Source of the DNA: Caulobacteraceae bacterium
Lineage (GTDB): Bacteria; Pseudomonadota; Alphaproteobacteria; Caulobacterales; Caulobacteraceae
Assembly (NCBI GenBank): GCA_019695035.1
Contig: JAIBAU010000001.1
Coordinates: forward strand, 62,001 to 126,000
DNA length: 64,000 bases
Reading direction: 5' to 3'
The notes beneath the pieces were generated by a model that saw only the letters and a list, made by a program, of their open reading frames with translations, did not search any database and had not been told where the DNA came from. Below, in pieces: positions 26,597 through 36,325 of this stretch (the first letter of the stretch is position 1; each line of letters starts with the position of its first letter). The position numbers were made by a program, and so were the translations under genes.

Positions 26597-27984
26597 ACCG
26601 CCTAGTCAAAGTCGCCGTTCTCGCCGCCGCCGCCTGTGGCGTGCTCTCGGCCTGCTCGACCGTCAGCAACACGGCCGGTCGAATCTGGCCGTTCGGAAAT
26701 AGCGATGAGAACCCTGCCGCCGTGGCGTCGCAGGGCGAGCGGATCTCGATCCTCGCGATGGACAACGCCCTGGCTCCGACCGACGGCCTGGCCGGCGCCG
26801 ACTTCTACATCCCCGAGCCCCAGCCGGTGGCGGCCTGGCCGCTGCCCGGCGGCACGCCGGACGAGGTGATGCAGAATGTCGCCGCGGCGGCGAATTTCCA
26901 GGTCGCTTGGCGGCGATCGATTGGCCAGGGCTCCGGCCGCAAGTCGGTGGTGACCGCGACGCCGGTCGCCCTGGACGGCCGCATCTACACGATGGACAGC
27001 CGCGCCCGCGTCACCGCCTCGGACGCCACCAACGGCGGCCAGGTCTGGGAAGTCGATCTCTCCGACAAGAAGGGCAAGGACAAGGAAGCCTTCGGCGGCG
27101 GACTCGCGGTGGCCGACGGCAAGATCATCGTCACCTCCGGCTTCCGGTTTGTGGCCGCCCTGGACCCGGCGACCGGACGCGTGCTGTGGAAGGTGAAGAC
27201 CGAGGCGCCCATTCACGCCGCCCCGAGCATTTCGGGCACCCGCGCCTTCGCCGTGGACGTGGACAACGAGATCCACGCCTTCAACCTTGAGAACGGCGAG
27301 GAATCTTGGAGCTACCAGGCCATCGTGGAGCCGGCTCGCATTCTGCGAGCCTCCAGCCCGGCCATCGAGGGCGACGCGGTTGTCGCGCCGTTCAGCTCGG
27401 GCGAACTGGTGGCCATGCGCGCCACCAACGGCAACCCGCTGTGGAACGAGGCGCTGACCCGCACCACCCGTACCAGCGCGCTTTCGGAAATCCGGGACAT
27501 CCCGGGCCGTCCGACCATCTATCTGGGGCGCGTTTACGCCGCCTCGCATTCGGGCGTCTTCGCCGCCATGGACCTGCGGACCGGTCAGCGGGCGTGGGAG
27601 CTGCCGGTCAGCTCGATCAACACGCCCTGGCCCGCCGGGGACGCGATCTTCCTGGTCACCCAGGACGGGATGGCCATTGCGGTCAACCGTGAGACGGGCG
27701 GCGTCTACTGGGTCAAGGACCTGAACAAGGGCCGCACCTATTCCGAGGGCGGCGTGCTGGGCCTCTATGACCGCGAAGCCCGCCCGATCTGGACAGGGCC
27801 GATCCTGGCCTCCAACCGCCTGATCATCCTCAACGACCGCGGCATCGCCCTGGCCCTGAACCCGAAGACGGGCGAGGAGCTGGGCACGCTCAATATCGGC
27901 GCGCCCGCCTATGTCGCGCCGATCGCCTACGGCGACACGGTCTATTTCGTGAACGACAAGGCCGAGCTGATCGCGGTCCGCTAG
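26593..27984 (+). CDS. bamB: outer membrane assembly lipoprotein BamB
   Basis: This 463-residue lipoprotein (acylated Cys21 in LSACS) folds as an eight-bladed PQQ-type beta-propeller; blades show repeats such as VWEVDLSDKKG, RVLWKVKTEAP and RAWELPVSSIN. BamB helps deliver beta-barrel proteins to BamA. It is somewhat longer than the E. coli protein because of an N-terminal spacer after the lipobox. The gene lies between yfgM-like and der, the usual proteobacterial order, and ends at a strong hairpin. Confidence 0.94.
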   Translation: MNRLVKVAVLAAAACGVLSACSTVSNTAGRIWPFGNSDENPAAVASQGERISILAMDNALAPTDGLAGADFYIPEPQPVAAWPLPGGTPDEVMQNVAAAANFQVAWRRSIGQGSGRKSVVTATPVALDGRIYTMDSRARVTASDATNGGQVWEVDLSDKKGKDKEAFGGGLAVADGKIIVTSGFRFVAALDPATGRVLWKVKTEAPIHAAPSISGTRAFAVDVDNEIHAFNLENGEESWSYQAIVEPARILRASSPAIEGDAVVAPFSSGELVAMRATNGNPLWNEALTRTTRTSALSEIRDIPGRPTIYLGRVYAASHSGVFAAMDLRTGQRAWELPVSSINTPWPAGDAIFLVTQDGMAIAVNRETGGVYWVKDLNKGRTYSEGGVLGLYDREARPIWTGPILASNRLIILNDRGIALALNPKTGEELGTLNIGAPAYVAPIAYGDTVYFVNDKAELIAVR

Positions 27985-28006
27985 TCTTTCGTCCTGACTG
28001 TTCGTG

Positions 28007-28044
28007 CGGCGCGTCCGGAGCGATCCGGGCGCGCCGTCGCTTTT
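28007..28044 (+). terminator. rho-independent-like terminator after bamB
   Basis: A 13-base stem, CGGCGCGTCCGGA (28007-28019) with TCCGGGCGCGCCG (28024-28036), has one G-U pair and a GCGA tetraloop. It is followed by TCGCTTTT. It lies 23 bases after the bamB stop and 26 bases before der, so it would reduce read-through into der. Confidence 0.7.
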
Positions 28045-28069
28045 CAAGCGCGGCCTCGCGCCCTAGGGA

Positions 28070-29668
28070 ATGGCCATGGCCCTTCGCATCGCCATCGTCG
28101 GCCGGCCCAACGTGGGCAAGTCGACCCTGTTCAACCGGCTCGCCGGCAAGAAGCTGGCGCTCGTCGATGACCGCCCCGGGGTGACGCGCGACCGCAAGTA
28201 CGCCACCGGCCGGATCGGCGACATCGACCTGCAGCTGATCGACACCGCCGGCTTCGAGGATGTCACCGACGAGAGCCTGGAGGCGCGGATGCGCGTCCAG
28301 ACGGAGAAGGCGGTCGACGAGGCGCAGCTGGTGCTGTTCGTGGTCGACGGCCGGGAGGGCGTCGTCCCCCTCGATCGCATCTTCGCGGACCTGCTGCGCA
28401 AGCGCGACAAGCCCGTGGTGCTGATCGCCAACAAGGCTGAGGGCAAGGCCGCCGAGGCCGGCATCGGCGAGGCCCATGCCCTTGGCTTCGGCGAGCCCAT
28501 CGCCCTGTCCGCCGAGCATGGCGAGGGTTTGGCCGACCTCTATGCCGCCATCGCGGTGCATGCGCCCGACCCCGAGGAATACGCCGGAGAGGACGCCGAT
28601 GAGGAGGACGACCCCTCCAAGCCGGTGATGGTGGCGATCGTGGGCCGGCCCAACGCCGGCAAGTCCACCCTGATCAATCGCCTGATCGGCGAGGACCGCC
28701 TGCTGACCGGCCCGGAAGCCGGCATCACCCGCGACTCCATCTCGGTGGACTGGGAGCATGGGGGACGGCCCGTGCGGCTGGTCGACACCGCCGGCATGCG
28801 GCGCAAGGCGCGCGTGCAGGAAAAGCTCGAGAAGATGAGCGTCGCGGACTCCATCCGCGCCATCACCTTCGCCGAGGTGGTCGTGCTGGTGATGGATGAG
28901 GCCAATGCCTTCGACACCCAGGACCTGCAGCTGGCCGACCTGGTCGAGCGCGAGGGGCGGGCCCTCGTCTATGTGATCGCCAAATGGGACCTCGTGGAGG
29001 AGCCCCAGGCGCGGCTGAAGGAGATCCAGACCGTCGCGGACGAGAAGCTGCCCCAGCTTCGAGGGTCGCCCCTGGTCGCGCTCTCGGCGCATACCGGGCG
29101 TGGCGTGGATCGCCTGATGCCTGCGGTGCTGAAGGCGCACCGCAACTGGTCGACGAAGGTCAAGACGCGCGACCTTAACGACTGGCTGGCCATGGCCGTG
29201 CAGCGCCACCCGCCCCCCGCCGTCGACGGGCGTCGCCTCAAGCCCAAGTACATGGCGCAGATCAAGGCTCGACCGCCGACGTTCGTGCTGTTCGCCAACC
29301 GCGCCTCGCAGATGCCCGAGCAATACCGGCGCTATTTGATCAACAGCCTGCGCGAGTCCTTCGACCTGCCCGGCGTGCCGTTGCGCGTGACCATCAAGTC
29401 GGGCGCCAACCCCTATGCCGAGGGCGGCGAAAAGAGCGGCCCGGCGCGGACCGCTCCGCGCGGCCTGAAGGCCAAGGCGCACTCAAAGGCTCACGGCAAG
29501 CCCAAGCCGGGCGCAAAACAGCAACCGGCCAAGCCTGGGTCCAAGGCGGTGGGCCCGCGGGGCCAGGCCATCGTCCGGCCCCGCTCCGGTCCGGGCGCGA
29601 AGCCGATCTCGCCCTTGCGCACGGGCCGCAACGTGCCGCAAGGCGGCAAACCGAAGGGACGCCGCTAG
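28070..29668 (+). CDS. der: ribosome assembly GTPase Der (EngA)
   Basis: This tandem GTPase is needed for 50S maturation. It has 532 residues. The first G domain has the P-loop GRPNVGKST and the second GRPNAGKST; G3 motifs are DTAGFED and DTAGMRR, and G4 motifs are NKAE and AKWD. A KH-like domain ends near KSGANPYAEG. The last about 75 residues are an extra lysine/arginine/proline/glycine-rich tail, longer than in E. coli. The stop shares CTAG with the convergent SDR gene. Confidence 0.97.
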   Translation: MAMALRIAIVGRPNVGKSTLFNRLAGKKLALVDDRPGVTRDRKYATGRIGDIDLQLIDTAGFEDVTDESLEARMRVQTEKAVDEAQLVLFVVDGREGVVPLDRIFADLLRKRDKPVVLIANKAEGKAAEAGIGEAHALGFGEPIALSAEHGEGLADLYAAIAVHAPDPEEYAGEDADEEDDPSKPVMVAIVGRPNAGKSTLINRLIGEDRLLTGPEAGITRDSISVDWEHGGRPVRLVDTAGMRRKARVQEKLEKMSVADSIRAITFAEVVVLVMDEANAFDTQDLQLADLVEREGRALVYVIAKWDLVEEPQARLKEIQTVADEKLPQLRGSPLVALSAHTGRGVDRLMPAVLKAHRNWSTKVKTRDLNDWLAMAVQRHPPPAVDGRRLKPKYMAQIKARPPTFVLFANRASQMPEQYRRYLINSLRESFDLPGVPLRVTIKSGANPYAEGGEKSGPARTAPRGLKAKAHSKAHGKPKPGAKQQPAKPGSKAVGPRGQAIVRPRSGPGAKPISPLRTGRNVPQGGKPKGRR

Positions 29669-30414
29669 ATCAGGGCGGCCACCGACGGGCCCTGCCTCCA
29701 TTCCTGGAAGTCGACCTCCAGGGGCGGGGACAGGTCCGGGTTCGCCAGTTCAACCATCAGCGGCCCGATCTCGGCGGGCTCCGGGAGGGTCTCGGGATCC
29801 TCGCCGGGATAGGCTTGCTGGCGCATCCGGGTGCGCATCTTGCCGGGGTTCACCAGCGTGGCCCGCAGCGCGTTGGACTCCATTTCGTCAGCCCAGCTGC
29901 GCACCATGGCCTCCAGGCCGTTCTTGGTCGTCGCGTAGGGGCCCCAGAAGGCCCGGCCGGCCGCGACGCTGGTGGTGAAGAAGATCGCCCGCGCCGCATC
30001 CGACTTGAGCAGCAAGGGCTCGTAGGAGCGGATCATGCGGTAGGGAGCCTTGAGGTTGACGGCCAGCACCTTGTCGAACTCGCGCGGTTCCAGGTGGCTC
30101 ATCGGGGTCAGGGGCCCCAGCATGCCCCCTGCGTGCAGCAGGATGTCCAGCTTGCCCCAGCGCTCGAAGATCGCGCCGCCCAACCGGTCGATCGCGCCGC
30201 CGTCCACGAGGTCGAACGGCGCGAGGGTGGCGTGCTCGCCGGTGGCCTGAAAGATCTCGTCGTCCAGTTCCTCCAGCCCGCCCTGCGTGCGCGCTGTCGC
30301 GATCACGTGCGCGCCGGCCTTCGCCAGGGCGAGCGCCGAGGCGTAGCCGATGCCGCGCGATGCGCCGGTGACGAGCGCCAGGCGCCCGGCGAGGGGGGAG
30401 AGGTCGGTGCTCAT
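29665..30414 (-). CDS. SDR-family oxidoreductase
   Basis: This 249-residue short-chain dehydrogenase has cofactor motif TGASRGIG, catalytic YATTK and the HAGGM region in place of the usual NNAG. The serine precedes it in FFTTSVAAG. It is often the gene after purF in alphaproteobacteria, but here a saccharopine-dehydrogenase-like gene and a protease gene intervene. The substrate is unknown. Confidence 0.87.
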   Translation of the reverse strand: MSTDLSPLAGRLALVTGASRGIGYASALALAKAGAHVIATARTQGGLEELDDEIFQATGEHATLAPFDLVDGGAIDRLGGAIFERWGKLDILLHAGGMLGPLTPMSHLEPREFDKVLAVNLKAPYRMIRSYEPLLLKSDAARAIFFTTSVAAGRAFWGPYATTKNGLEAMVRSWADEMESNALRATLVNPGKMRTRMRQQAYPGEDPETLPEPAEIGPLMVELANPDLSPPLEVDFQEWRQGPSVAALI

Positions 30415-30472
30415 GACCGCGGGTGTCTAGCCCGCTTTCGGCCGCGCTGCGACCCGCTTGTTCGCCGCCGGC

Positions 30473-31654
30473 CTATTCCACGCTGAAGGTCAGGCCCGCG
30501 TTGTCCTGGAGGCGCTTCACCAGGCGGTCGCCCATGGCGGCCCCCGGGGTCCAGACGCCCCCGGGCGTGTCGGTGGCGTCCTTCACCAGGCAGACGGCCG
30601 ATTCCGAGATCATCTTCGAGGTGGAGCCGTAGCCCGGATCCTTGTCACCCTTCACCGAGGCCCGGACCTGGGAACCATCGGGATAGACGCCCACCATCAG
30701 GACGTCGAAGAAGCCGCTCTCGCGCTCCTCCTTTCCGGGACCTTCTCCCGGCTTGGGGCCGTCGGGCCCGCCCAATTCCTTGCCGTGACGGGACGCCATC
30801 TTTTCGGCGATCGCCTGGCCCTGTTCGCCGGGCCCGGTCAGGATCATCTCGTCATAGACGAGGTCGCGACCCCACGGGTGGCCCAGCAGGGCGTTGGAGC
30901 GGTGCACGTTGCGGGTGTTGATCGCGGCCATGACGAAGGGGGCGGTCCAGAGGCCGAGGTCGACGTCAAGCTCGGCGCGATTCCCTTTGGGTTGCTCGGG
31001 CCCGTCGAACCCCGGCGTGAGGGAGAAGGGGTTCTTCAGGAGCGCCAGGACGGACGGATCCTTGGCGGCCGCCGCCATGGTGGCGTCGAGACTTGCCGCC
31101 GTGCCGCCGGAGAAGCCGCCGCGCATCCCCCTCACGCGGCCCTTCACCCGCGGGGCCGGCTTGCCCGTGCGGCGTATCGCCTCCTTTTGCAGGAAGAAGA
31201 CCCCGAGCTCGAAGGGAATGGAATCGAAGCCGCAGGAGAAGACGATACGAGCGCCGGAGGCCCGGGCCTGCGCTTCGTACCGGTCGATCATCTGCCGCAT
31301 CCAGGCCGGCTCGCCGCAGAGATCGAGATAGTCCGTGCCGGCCTCGGCGCAGGCTGCCACCAGAGGCTCGCCGTAGAGCTGGTAGGGGCCGACGGTGGTG
31401 ACGACCGCGCGGGTGCGGCCAACCATTGCGACAATGGAGGCCTGGTCCCTGGCGTCGGCGACGATAAGCGGGGTGTCTGGCGGGGCCCCGATCTCGTCGC
31501 GCACGGCCGCCAGCTTGGCCGCGTCACGTCCGGCCATGGCCCATTTCACTTCACCCGCCACGCCGTAGCGCCGGGCCAGATATTCGGCCACCAGGCGGCC
31601 GGTGAAGCCGCTGGCCCCGTAGACGATCAGGTCGAACTCTGCGTCGGCGTTCAT
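30473..31654 (-). CDS. saccharopine dehydrogenase/trans-acting enoyl reductase-like protein
   Basis: This 393-residue protein has an N-terminal NADP-binding motif (VYGASGFTGRLVAEYLARR) and the family segments TTVGPYQLYGEPLVAACAE, GTDYLDLCGE and FSCGFDSIPFELG. It belongs to the saccharopine dehydrogenase-like oxidoreductases, which in actinobacteria include trans-acting enoyl reductases of lipid synthesis. Its own substrate is unknown, though lysine metabolism is unlikely given the lack of other pathway genes. The gap to the SDR gene is 58 bases, so co-transcription is plausible. Confidence 0.87.
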   Translation of the reverse strand: MNADAEFDLIVYGASGFTGRLVAEYLARRYGVAGEVKWAMAGRDAAKLAAVRDEIGAPPDTPLIVADARDQASIVAMVGRTRAVVTTVGPYQLYGEPLVAACAEAGTDYLDLCGEPAWMRQMIDRYEAQARASGARIVFSCGFDSIPFELGVFFLQKEAIRRTGKPAPRVKGRVRGMRGGFSGGTAASLDATMAAAAKDPSVLALLKNPFSLTPGFDGPEQPKGNRAELDVDLGLWTAPFVMAAINTRNVHRSNALLGHPWGRDLVYDEMILTGPGEQGQAIAEKMASRHGKELGGPDGPKPGEGPGKEERESGFFDVLMVGVYPDGSQVRASVKGDKDPGYGSTSKMISESAVCLVKDATDTPGGVWTPGAAMGDRLVKRLQDNAGLTFSVE

Positions 31655-31797
31655 GGCGTGCTCCAGCGAAGGTAGGGGACCTTAGCGCGTCGACGGCGGG
31701 TGACCAGCGTCGGAGGCTGCGTTTCCGGTTTGCAACATGCCGTCACACATGCGGAACCTCCGCGGGCCAGGCTGCGGCCGACCGTAAGGAGCCCATC

Positions 31798-32703
31798 ATG
31801 CCGTCGATCTCGCGCCGCACCGCCGTATCACTGCTGGCCGCCGCGCCGCTTTCGCTGACCGCCGCGCCCTCGCGCGCAGGGACGGCGACTGTCCCGCTGG
31901 GTTACGACAAGGACGGCCGTCCGACCGCGCCGGTCCTGATCAACGGCAAGGGGCCATTCTCGCTGGTCGCCGACACCGCGGCGGGCGGCAGCGCCCTGAC
32001 GCCCGCCCTGGCCCAGGAGCTCAAGCTGGCCGCCGACCCCAATGCCGACGTCGCCGTTCGCGGTGCGAGCGGCCAGTCCTCGGTGCAGCTCTTCAACCTC
32101 GACAGCCTCAAGGTCGGGGATTTCGAGGTAAAGCCGGCGTTCGCCACCAGCCTGCCCAATGCGGGCATCAGCGATTCCCGGGGGGTGCTGGGGGCTGACG
32201 TGTTTCTGAGGGCGGGACGGGTCGAGTTCGACTTCGAGGCCGGTCGGCTGTCGCTGGGTGAAAGCCGCGCGCCGGCGAGCCCCGGCTGGTCGGCTCTGAA
32301 GGCCGAACTGACGCGGCGCATTTTTGCGATCGTGCGGGCCCGGGTGGGGGACATCGAGCTGCCGGCCCTCGTCGACAGCGGGGCCCGCGGCACGCTGGCC
32401 AACCTGAAGCTGATGGCGGCGATGGGCTACGCCCAGGATGACGCCCGGCTGGCGCTAGAGGCGAAGCCGACCGGCGCGACGGGTCACGTCATGCGGACCT
32501 GGACCGGGGCGTCGGCGCGGGTCGATCTCGCCGGACAGGTCCTGGCGGACCAACGGCTCGTCTTCGCGGAACTTCCGGTGTTCGGACCCCTCGGCCTGGA
32601 CGAAGGCCCGGCGCTGCTGCTCGGGATCGACACGCTGCGGCGCTTCGGCGCGGTGGCCGTCGACTATCCGCGCAGCGAGGTGCAGTTCCGGCCTAGGCGC
32701 TGA
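31798..32703 (+). CDS. exported aspartyl-protease-like protein
   Basis: This 301-residue protein has an N-terminal signal resembling a twin-arginine signal ([16 protein letters not shown]; the second-RR context is imperfect). It contains two retropepsin-like lobes: [13 protein letters not shown] (DTA instead of the usual DTG) at residues about 58-70 and [13 protein letters not shown] (DSG) at about 192-204, each followed by a hydrophobic strand. Such two-lobe proteins are called aspartyl protease family proteins; protease activity is not proven and the first lobe is atypical. The 3' end overlaps the end of purF by 11 bases. Confidence 0.83.
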   Translation: MPSISRRTAVSLLAAAPLSLTAAPSRAGTATVPLGYDKDGRPTAPVLINGKGPFSLVADTAAGGSALTPALAQELKLAADPNADVAVRGASGQSSVQLFNLDSLKVGDFEVKPAFATSLPNAGISDSRGVLGADVFLRAGRVEFDFEAGRLSLGESRAPASPGWSALKAELTRRIFAIVRARVGDIELPALVDSGARGTLANLKLMAAMGYAQDDARLALEAKPTGATGHVMRTWTGASARVDLAGQVLADQRLVFAELPVFGPLGLDEGPALLLGIDTLRRFGAVAVDYPRSEVQFRPRR

Positions 32704-34183
32704 CCAGCAGGCTGAGCTGTCGACCGACCTCGTCGCTGCCCTCGGCGATCTCGCGGTCGCGCAGGCGGGTCGGATAGTCGCCGGTGAAGTAGTGGTCGGT
32801 GAACTGCGGCGTGACCGGGTCGCGCGGGCCGGCCTCCATGGCTTCGTAAAGCCCTTCGACCGACAGGAACCCGAGGCTGTCCACCTCGAGGAACTTGCGC
32901 ATTTCCTCGAGCGACTTCTGCGCCGCCAGCAGCTTGTCCTGATCGGGCATGTCGATGCCGTAGAAGTCGGGCCACTTGATGGGCGGCGAGGCGCTGCGCA
33001 GGTGCACCTCGCGCGCGCCGGCTTCTCGCACCATGCGCACGATCTTCACCGAGGTGGTGCCGCGCACGATGGAGTCGTCGATCAGCACCACCCGCTTGCC
33101 CGCCAGGGCCACGCGATTGGGGCTGTGCTTGCGGCGCACGCCCAGGTCACGGACGGCCTGGGTCGGCTGAATGAAGGTCCGGCCGATGTAGTGGTTGCGG
33201 ATGATGCCCAGCTCGAAGGGCACGCCGGCCGCTTCCGCGTAGCCCAGCGCAGCGGGGACCCCCGAGTCGGGGACCGGCACGACGACGTCGGCCTCGACCC
33301 CGGTCTCGCGGGCGAGGATGCGGCCCATCTTCTTGCGGACATCGTAGACCGAGCGGCCGTTCACGATGGAGTCCGGCCGGGCGAAATAGACGTACTCGAA
33401 GATGCAGGGGCGCGCCTGGGCGGCCGGGAAGGGCCGGATGGACTCGATCCCGGCCTCATCGATGATCACCACCTCGCCATGCTCGATATCGCGCACGAAG
33501 GTGGCGCCGATCATGTCCAGCGCGCAGGTCTCGGAGGCCAGGACGTAGCGGCCGTGGCGCTGGCCCAGCACCAGCGGACGGATGCCCAGCGGATCGCGGG
33601 CCCCGATCATCTTCTTGTTGGTGATGGCGACCAGGGCGTAGCCGCCTTCGATCTGCTGCAGGGCGTCGACGAAGCGGTCCATGATGCGCGCCTTCCGGGA
33701 GCGCGCGATCAGGTGAAGGATCACCTCGGAATCCGAGGTGGACTGGAAGATGGCGCCCTCGGCGACCAGCTCGGTCCGAAGGGCCAGGAAGTTGGTCAGG
33801 TTGCCGTTGTGCGCCAGGGCGATGCCGCCGGAGTCGAGGTCGGCGAACATGGGCTGCACGTTGCGCAGGAACGATCCGCCGGCCGTCGAATAGCGCGTAT
33901 GACCAATGGCGGTCCGGCCGGGCAGGCGCTCCACCAGGTCGGCCGCGGTGAAGGCGTCGCCGACGAGGCCGAGGTGTCGTTCCGTGTGGAACTTCTGGCC
34001 GTCGAAGGCGGCGATGCCGCAGGCTTCCTGTCCGCGATGCTGGAGAGCGTGCAGACCAAGCGCCGCCACCGCCGAGGCGTCGTCCACCCCGAACACGCCG
34101 AACACTCCGCACTCGAGGCGCGGACGGTCGTCGTCGGGGTCTCGTTGGGGGATCCGGTGGACGAAATCTTTGGGCGTACTCAT
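32693..34183 (-). CDS. purF: amidophosphoribosyltransferase
   Basis: It catalyses the first committed step of purine synthesis, transferring the glutamine amide to PRPP. The protein has 496 residues. It starts at [10 protein letters not shown] and has a 24-residue propeptide before the catalytic Cys25 ([10 protein letters not shown]). The glutamine site includes [11 protein letters not shown] and HNGNLTN; the PRPP loop is [13 protein letters not shown]. An upstream in-frame extension overlaps cvpA and is rejected. It is 31 bases downstream of cvpA. Confidence 0.97.
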   Translation of the reverse strand: MSTPKDFVHRIPQRDPDDDRPRLECGVFGVFGVDDASAVAALGLHALQHRGQEACGIAAFDGQKFHTERHLGLVGDAFTAADLVERLPGRTAIGHTRYSTAGGSFLRNVQPMFADLDSGGIALAHNGNLTNFLALRTELVAEGAIFQSTSDSEVILHLIARSRKARIMDRFVDALQQIEGGYALVAITNKKMIGARDPLGIRPLVLGQRHGRYVLASETCALDMIGATFVRDIEHGEVVIIDEAGIESIRPFPAAQARPCIFEYVYFARPDSIVNGRSVYDVRKKMGRILARETGVEADVVVPVPDSGVPAALGYAEAAGVPFELGIIRNHYIGRTFIQPTQAVRDLGVRRKHSPNRVALAGKRVVLIDDSIVRGTTSVKIVRMVREAGAREVHLRSASPPIKWPDFYGIDMPDQDKLLAAQKSLEEMRKFLEVDSLGFLSVEGLYEAMEAGPRDPVTPQFTDHYFTGDYPTRLRDREIAEGSDEVGRQLSLLVSA

Positions 34184-34214
34184 CGAAGTCTCCACGGGGT
34201 CCTGGGGAGGGGGC

Positions 34215-34790
34215 CTAGCGGTGGGCGGGGGCTTTAGCCCCGGATTGAGGCTGGTCGGTGGCGCCGGAGCGCACGCTGCGCTCGACGGCGGGGGCGACCG
34301 CGTCGGCGGCCTTGGCCCAGGTGGGCAGCACCAGCTGCAACACCCGCGCGGAAGCGCGCGCGGCCGGGTAGGCCTTGGCGTCGCGATACCAGTGCGGAAT
34401 GCGCCCGGCGGGCGTGGCGGCGTAAAGGGCCAAGTGAATGATCCCGAGGAGGAGCAGGGCCCGTAGCACGCCGAACCCCAGTCCGGCCATACGGTCCGCC
34501 CCGCCCAGATGGTCATGCTCCTGCAGGGAACGCGACAGCCAGCCGGCCACCAGCCTGAGGATCAGGCCGACAAAGACGAACACCACCACCACTGCAGCTA
34601 CGGTCCCGGCCCAGTCCGGGTCCAGCAGAGCCCGGCCGATCCGGCCCGTGACAGGCAGGGCCAGCAGCGACACCAGGCCGGCCAGCAGGAACGAGAAGGC
34701 GGACACCACTTCCCGTGCGCCGCCGCGGAAGAATCCAATCAGGGCGGAGACGACGAGCAGGATGAGCGCGAGGCCGTCGAAGAAGGTCAT
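34215..34790 (-). CDS. cvpA: CvpA family membrane protein
   Basis: This 191-residue protein has four predicted transmembrane helices (about residues 5-22, 28-47, 62-83 and 103-122) and a soluble C-terminal tail. The opening FFDGLALILLVVSALIGFFRG is characteristic. In E. coli cvpA is needed for colicin V production and precedes purF; the molecular role is unclear. The start overlaps the radA stop by four bases. Confidence 0.9.
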   Translation of the reverse strand: MTFFDGLALILLVVSALIGFFRGGAREVVSAFSFLLAGLVSLLALPVTGRIGRALLDPDWAGTVAAVVVVFVFVGLILRLVAGWLSRSLQEHDHLGGADRMAGLGFGVLRALLLLGIIHLALYAATPAGRIPHWYRDAKAYPAARASARVLQLVLPTWAKAADAVAPAVERSVRSGATDQPQSGAKAPAHR

Positions 34791-36178
34791 GCCCTCACCA
34801 CCTGGGTGCTCCAGGCCTCGTCGCCAATGCGGCGAACGGCCTCGGCCAGGCGGCCCGAACCCATCACCGTCAGCGGCGGTGAACCCTCGCCCGCGGCGTT
34901 GGGCGCCAGTGCGCAGTCGAAGCCCAGCTTGGCCGCCTCCCGCATCCTCGCCTCCATTCGGCCCACCGAGCGCACTTCGCCCGACAGACTGATCTCGCCG
35001 AACACCACGCAACCTTGCGGCAGGGGCGTCTCCAGGGCGGAGGAAGCCAGCGCCGCGGCGGCCGCGAGGTCAGCGGCCGGTTCGTTGATGCGCAGCCCCC
35101 CGGCCACGTTGAGGTAGACGTCGCGGTCACCGAAGCCGAGACCGCAGCGCGCCTCCAGCACGGCCAGCACCATCGCCAGCCGGCCTGAGTCCCATCCTAC
35201 CACGGCCCGGCGCGGCGTGCCGTAGGCGGAGGGGGCCACCAGGGCCTGGAACTCGACCAGCACCGGACGGGACCCCTCGATGCCGGCGAACACCGCGGCG
35301 CCGGCGGCTCGTTCGCCGCCTTCACCGAGGAACAGGGCCGAGGGATTGCGCACCTCGCGCAGGCCCGCGTCGCCCATCTCGAACACGCCGATCTCGTCGG
35401 TGGCGCCGAAGCGGTTCTTGGCCGCGCGCAGGATACGGAAGGGGTAACCGCGCTCGCCCTCGAAGGAGAGCACTGCGTCGACCATGTGCTCGACCACGCG
35501 CGGGCCCGCGATCTGACCGTCCTTGGTGACATGGCCCACGAGGATGACGGACACCCCCTTCTTCTTGGCCAGTCGGACCAGTTCGCCGGCGCAGGCGCGC
35601 ACCTGGGCGACCGAGCCGGGCCCGGCCTCGAGGGCGTCGCTCCACAGGGTCTGGATCGAGTCGACGATGACCAGATCGAAGGGCTCGCGCCGGATAGCAT
35701 CGAGGATGTCGCGCAGGGCGGTCTCCGCGGCCAGTTTCACCGGGGCCTGGCTGACGCCCATGCGGGCGGCGCGGCTGCGAATCTGCTCGACGGCCTCCTC
35801 GCCGGAAACGTAGGCGACCCGCGCGCCGCCCAGGGCGGCGTTGGCGCAGACCTGCAGCAGCAGAGTGGACTTGCCGACTCCCGGATCGCCGGCCAGCAGG
35901 ATCGCCGATCCGGGCACCACGCCGCCGCCGCAGACGCGGTCGAATTCCGAGACGCCGGTTGCGATGCGCGGCGGGTCGGCGTCCTCCGCCTCGAGGGTCT
36001 CGAACGAAATGCCGCGCTGGCGCGCGCCCTTCGCCGGCTTGAGGCCGCCCGGGGGCCGGGCTGCCTGGACCTCCTCGACGAGGGTGTTCCACTCGCCGCA
36101 GGCAGGACACTGCCCGGACCATTTGGCGTGCACGGCGCCGCAGGCCTGGCAGACGTAGATCGCGCCCTCGCGCGCCAT
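34787..36178 (-). CDS. radA: DNA repair ATPase RadA
   Basis: RadA/Sms is a hexameric helicase that helps process recombination intermediates. The protein has 463 residues. The N-terminal zinc finger is CQACGAVHAKWSGQCPAC (Cys pairs at about residues 10/13 and 24/27). Walker A is GDPGVGKSTL; the RadA-specific KNRFG motif is followed by GATDEIGVFEM. The C-terminal part is Lon-protease-like. It heads a run radA-cvpA-purF on the minus strand, with a four-base overlap to cvpA. Confidence 0.96.
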   Translation of the reverse strand: MAREGAIYVCQACGAVHAKWSGQCPACGEWNTLVEEVQAARPPGGLKPAKGARQRGISFETLEAEDADPPRIATGVSEFDRVCGGGVVPGSAILLAGDPGVGKSTLLLQVCANAALGGARVAYVSGEEAVEQIRSRAARMGVSQAPVKLAAETALRDILDAIRREPFDLVIVDSIQTLWSDALEAGPGSVAQVRACAGELVRLAKKKGVSVILVGHVTKDGQIAGPRVVEHMVDAVLSFEGERGYPFRILRAAKNRFGATDEIGVFEMGDAGLREVRNPSALFLGEGGERAAGAAVFAGIEGSRPVLVEFQALVAPSAYGTPRRAVVGWDSGRLAMVLAVLEARCGLGFGDRDVYLNVAGGLRINEPAADLAAAAALASSALETPLPQGCVVFGEISLSGEVRSVGRMEARMREAAKLGFDCALAPNAAGEGSPPLTVMGSGRLAEAVRRIGDEAWSTQVVRA

Positions 36179-36325
36179 GCGCCTTCTCCAAACTCAGGTT
36201 ACCGCCGTCCGACTGCTGACTTTCCCGTGATTCGGCGGCGGTTTCAGGGCGCCCCGGGTCGCGGGTGGCGGATATCGGCGTTAGCGTTGCGCATTGACGA
36301 CAGGCCCCCGATTCCCGGAGCCCCC

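Noticed and set aside
34184..34516. Upstream in-frame extension of purF
   Set aside because: Overlaps cvpA and is proline-rich; the catalytic cysteine at position 25 of the shorter form agrees with a normal propeptide.
35486..36325. Upstream in-frame extension of the Yip1 gene
   Set aside because: It is antisense to radA and lacks signal; the membrane protein starts at 36326.
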